Below, piece by piece: positions 62,781-64,000 of a DNA stretch of 64,000 nt. A program made the position numbers and the translations under genes. The notes beneath the pieces are model-generated. The model did no database searches, was not told where the DNA came from, and saw nothing but the letters and a program-made list of their open reading frames with translations. Location: positions 1-64,000 of the forward strand of contig JADJPG010000031.1 in the NCBI GenBank assembly GCA_016713365.1, written 5' to 3'. The stretch's first letter is position 1. Each line of letters begins with the position of its first letter. The DNA comes from Verrucomicrobiota bacterium (lineage in GTDB: Bacteria > Verrucomicrobiota > Verrucomicrobiia > Limisphaerales > JADJPG01).

Positions 62781-63545
62781 TTAAATCGAGTTCTTGATGA
62801 TGTCCGCGAAGCTGCGGTCTTCGAGCGAGGCGCCGCCGACCAGAGCGCCGTCCACGTCGGGCAGGCTCATCAGTTCGCGGGCGTTGGAGGATTTCACACT
62901 GCCGCCGTATTGGATGCGCACCTTGCGGGCGACGGTTTCATCGAACAGCTTCACGAGCAGCGCGCGGATGAAGGCGTGGGCGTCCTGAGCCTGTTGGGAG
63001 GAGGCGGTCTTGCCGGTCCCAATCGCCCAGACGGGTTCGTAGGCGATGATCGTTTCTTCCATCTGCTGCTTGGTCAGGCCGGCGAGGCTGCCGCGGACCT
63101 GGGTCGTAAGGACCACTTCCATCTGGCCGCCTTCACGTTCAGCGAGCGTCTCGCCGACGCAAACGATGGGCTTGAGCGAGGCCGCGTGGGCCGCCGCTGC
63201 CTTCTTGGAAATGAGTTCGTCCGATTCCTTCTGATACTGGCGGCGTTCGGAGTGGCCGAGGATGACGTAGCGCGTGGAGAATTCCTTGAGCATGCCCGCG
63301 GCGATTTCGCCGGTGTAGGCGCCGGAGTTGTGCTCGCTCATATTCTGAGCGCCAAGACGGATGTTGGAATCCAGAATCGCCTTGGAAACTTCGCTGAGCG
63401 CGGTGAACGGAGGGCAGACGACAATGTCGACTTCCTTCACGTCCTTCACTTCACGCTTGATGCCGTTCACCAGGGCCACGCCCTCGGCGACGGTTTTGTT
63501 CATCTTCCAGTTACCGGCGATAATCAGTTTGCGCTCTTTGTCCAT
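62781..63545 (-). CDS. tpiA: Triosephosphate isomerase
   Basis: TIM-barrel enzyme of glycolysis, 254 residues. All catalytic elements are present: the N-terminal LIIAGNWKMNKTVAEG with the active-site Lys, the electrophilic His in YVILGHSERRQY, the catalytic Glu in IIAYEPVWAIGTGKTAS (loop 6), RIQYGGSVKSSNAREL and the closing DGALVGGASLEDRSF. ATG 63545 gives the normal N terminus. It is 48 bases after pgk and 17 bases before secG, all on the minus strand. No unusual features. Confidence 0.98.
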   Translation of the reverse strand: MDKERKLIIAGNWKMNKTVAEGVALVNGIKREVKDVKEVDIVVCPPFTALSEVSKAILDSNIRLGAQNMSEHNSGAYTGEIAAGMLKEFSTRYVILGHSERRQYQKESDELISKKAAAAHAASLKPIVCVGETLAEREGGQMEVVLTTQVRGSLAGLTKQQMEETIIAYEPVWAIGTGKTASSQQAQDAHAFIRALLVKLFDETVARKVRIQYGGSVKSSNARELMSLPDVDGALVGGASLEDRSFADIIKNSI

Positions 63546-63593
63546 GAACGGAGTATCAAATCAACGTTGTCTGTCTGTTTGGGAAAACGCGGC

Positions 63594-64000
63594 TTACTTG
63601 TCTGAGAGGGCCGCCACACCGGGCAGCACCGAGCCTTCGAGGAATTCGAGGCTCGCACCGCCGCCGGTGCTCATGAAAGTCACTTTGTCACCGAGACCAG
63701 CCACGTTCAGCGCCTTCACGCTGTCGCCGCCGCCGATGATGCTCTTGGCGCCGTTCTTCTGCGTCGCGTCCACGACCGCACGCGCCACGACATTGGTGCC
63801 TTCGGCGAAACGCTTGTCTTCGAACATGCCCATCGGGCCGTTCCAAAGAATCGTCTTCGCGCTGCGAATGACGTCGGCATAAGTCGCAGCCGTGGCCGGA
63901 CCGATGTCGAAACCTTCTTCAGCGTCCGGGATGTTCGCCTCGGCGAGCACTCGCGGGTTCGTGAACTCGAACACGGGCTTGCCCTTCTTGTTCACCTTAC
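63594..64000 (-). CDS. pgk: Phosphoglycerate kinase, C-terminal third (runs off window)
   Basis: The last 135 residues of phosphoglycerate kinase, the ATP-generating glycolytic step. Visible: the hinge-side segment GPATAATYADVIRSAKTILW, NGPMGMFEDKRFAEGT with the catalytic-loop phrase NGPMGMFE, the nucleotide motif SIIGGGDSVKALN, and the end HISTGGGASLEFLEG-type sequence (here FMSTGGGASLEFLEG). The 5' two thirds lie beyond base 64000, and the frame has no start inside the window other than internal GTG codons. It is the first seen gene of the pgk-tpiA-secG run. Confidence 0.96.
   Translation of the reverse strand, partial: KVNKKGKPVFEFTNPRVLAEANIPDAEEGFDIGPATAATYADVIRSAKTILWNGPMGMFEDKRFAEGTNVVARAVVDATQKNGAKSIIGGGDSVKALNVAGLGDKVTFMSTGGGASLEFLEGSVLPGVAALSDK

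Overview
The window looks like chromosomal core sequence from a high-GC member of the Verrucomicrobiota, most likely Limisphaerales/Pedosphaera-type. This is an inference from gene content, not from a marker-gene search. The pointers are very large secreted proteins built from lamin-tail, CotH, PA14 and Ig modules with thrombospondin-type-3 calcium repeats, Tat-exported sugar-isomerase-like and esterase proteins, an ECF sigma factor followed by coiled-coil membrane proteins, and a PVC-like EF-P. I saw no tRNA, rRNA, CRISPR array, intact insertion sequence or prophage.

Layout. 0-5.5 kb: the 5' part of rpsA (minus strand), a sensor kinase broken by an apparent frameshift, its NtrC-type sigma-54 regulator, and 6-phosphogluconolactonase. 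5.6-12.6 kb: a secreted PQQ-type sugar dehydrogenase, an S1/P1 nuclease, RidA, RmuC, and an ECF sigma factor with two coiled-coil proteins. 12.6-19 kb: HpnA-like epimerase, TPR protein, MtnA, a 1.1 kb gene-poor stretch holding a likely minus-strand structured RNA, then hisD-hisC. 19-33 kb: PEP-hydrolase-family protein, a 2327-residue secreted modular protein, EF-P, TrpF, thymidine phosphorylase, a broken PQQ-repeat gene, a LOG protein and a second CotH protein. 33.1-35.3 kb: an island of decayed genes. 35.3-42 kb: fabG-acpP-fabF, a P2-type cation ATPase, and an esterase cut off from its Tat signal by a frameshift.

42.1-45.8 kb holds the most interesting pair: a small helical protein followed by a STAND/NACHT-type NTPase with a LysM-like domain near its C terminus, a plausible uncharacterised conflict or defence module. 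45.8-51 kb: coiled-coil, Rieske and TPR proteins, a HAD phosphatase, and KorAB (2-oxoacid:ferredoxin oxidoreductase). 51-54 kb: a short transcript-like unit with its own terminator, a small hypothetical, a Tat-exported TIM-barrel protein and a ROK kinase. 53.8-60 kb: two half-ABC exporters whose complementary degenerate motifs mark them as a heterodimer, separated by an opposite-strand secreted subtilase. 60-64 kb: a chemoreceptor with a thiol-fold partner, then the minus-strand glycolytic/secretion run pgk-tpiA-secG.

At least six loci show reading-frame disruption. Inside the 33-35 kb island several hits per gene point to real decay. The single-base events in the sensor kinase, the esterase and the PQQ-repeat gene could equally be assembly errors. 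All calls rest on reading the sequence and recall of families; no searches or folding programs were run.
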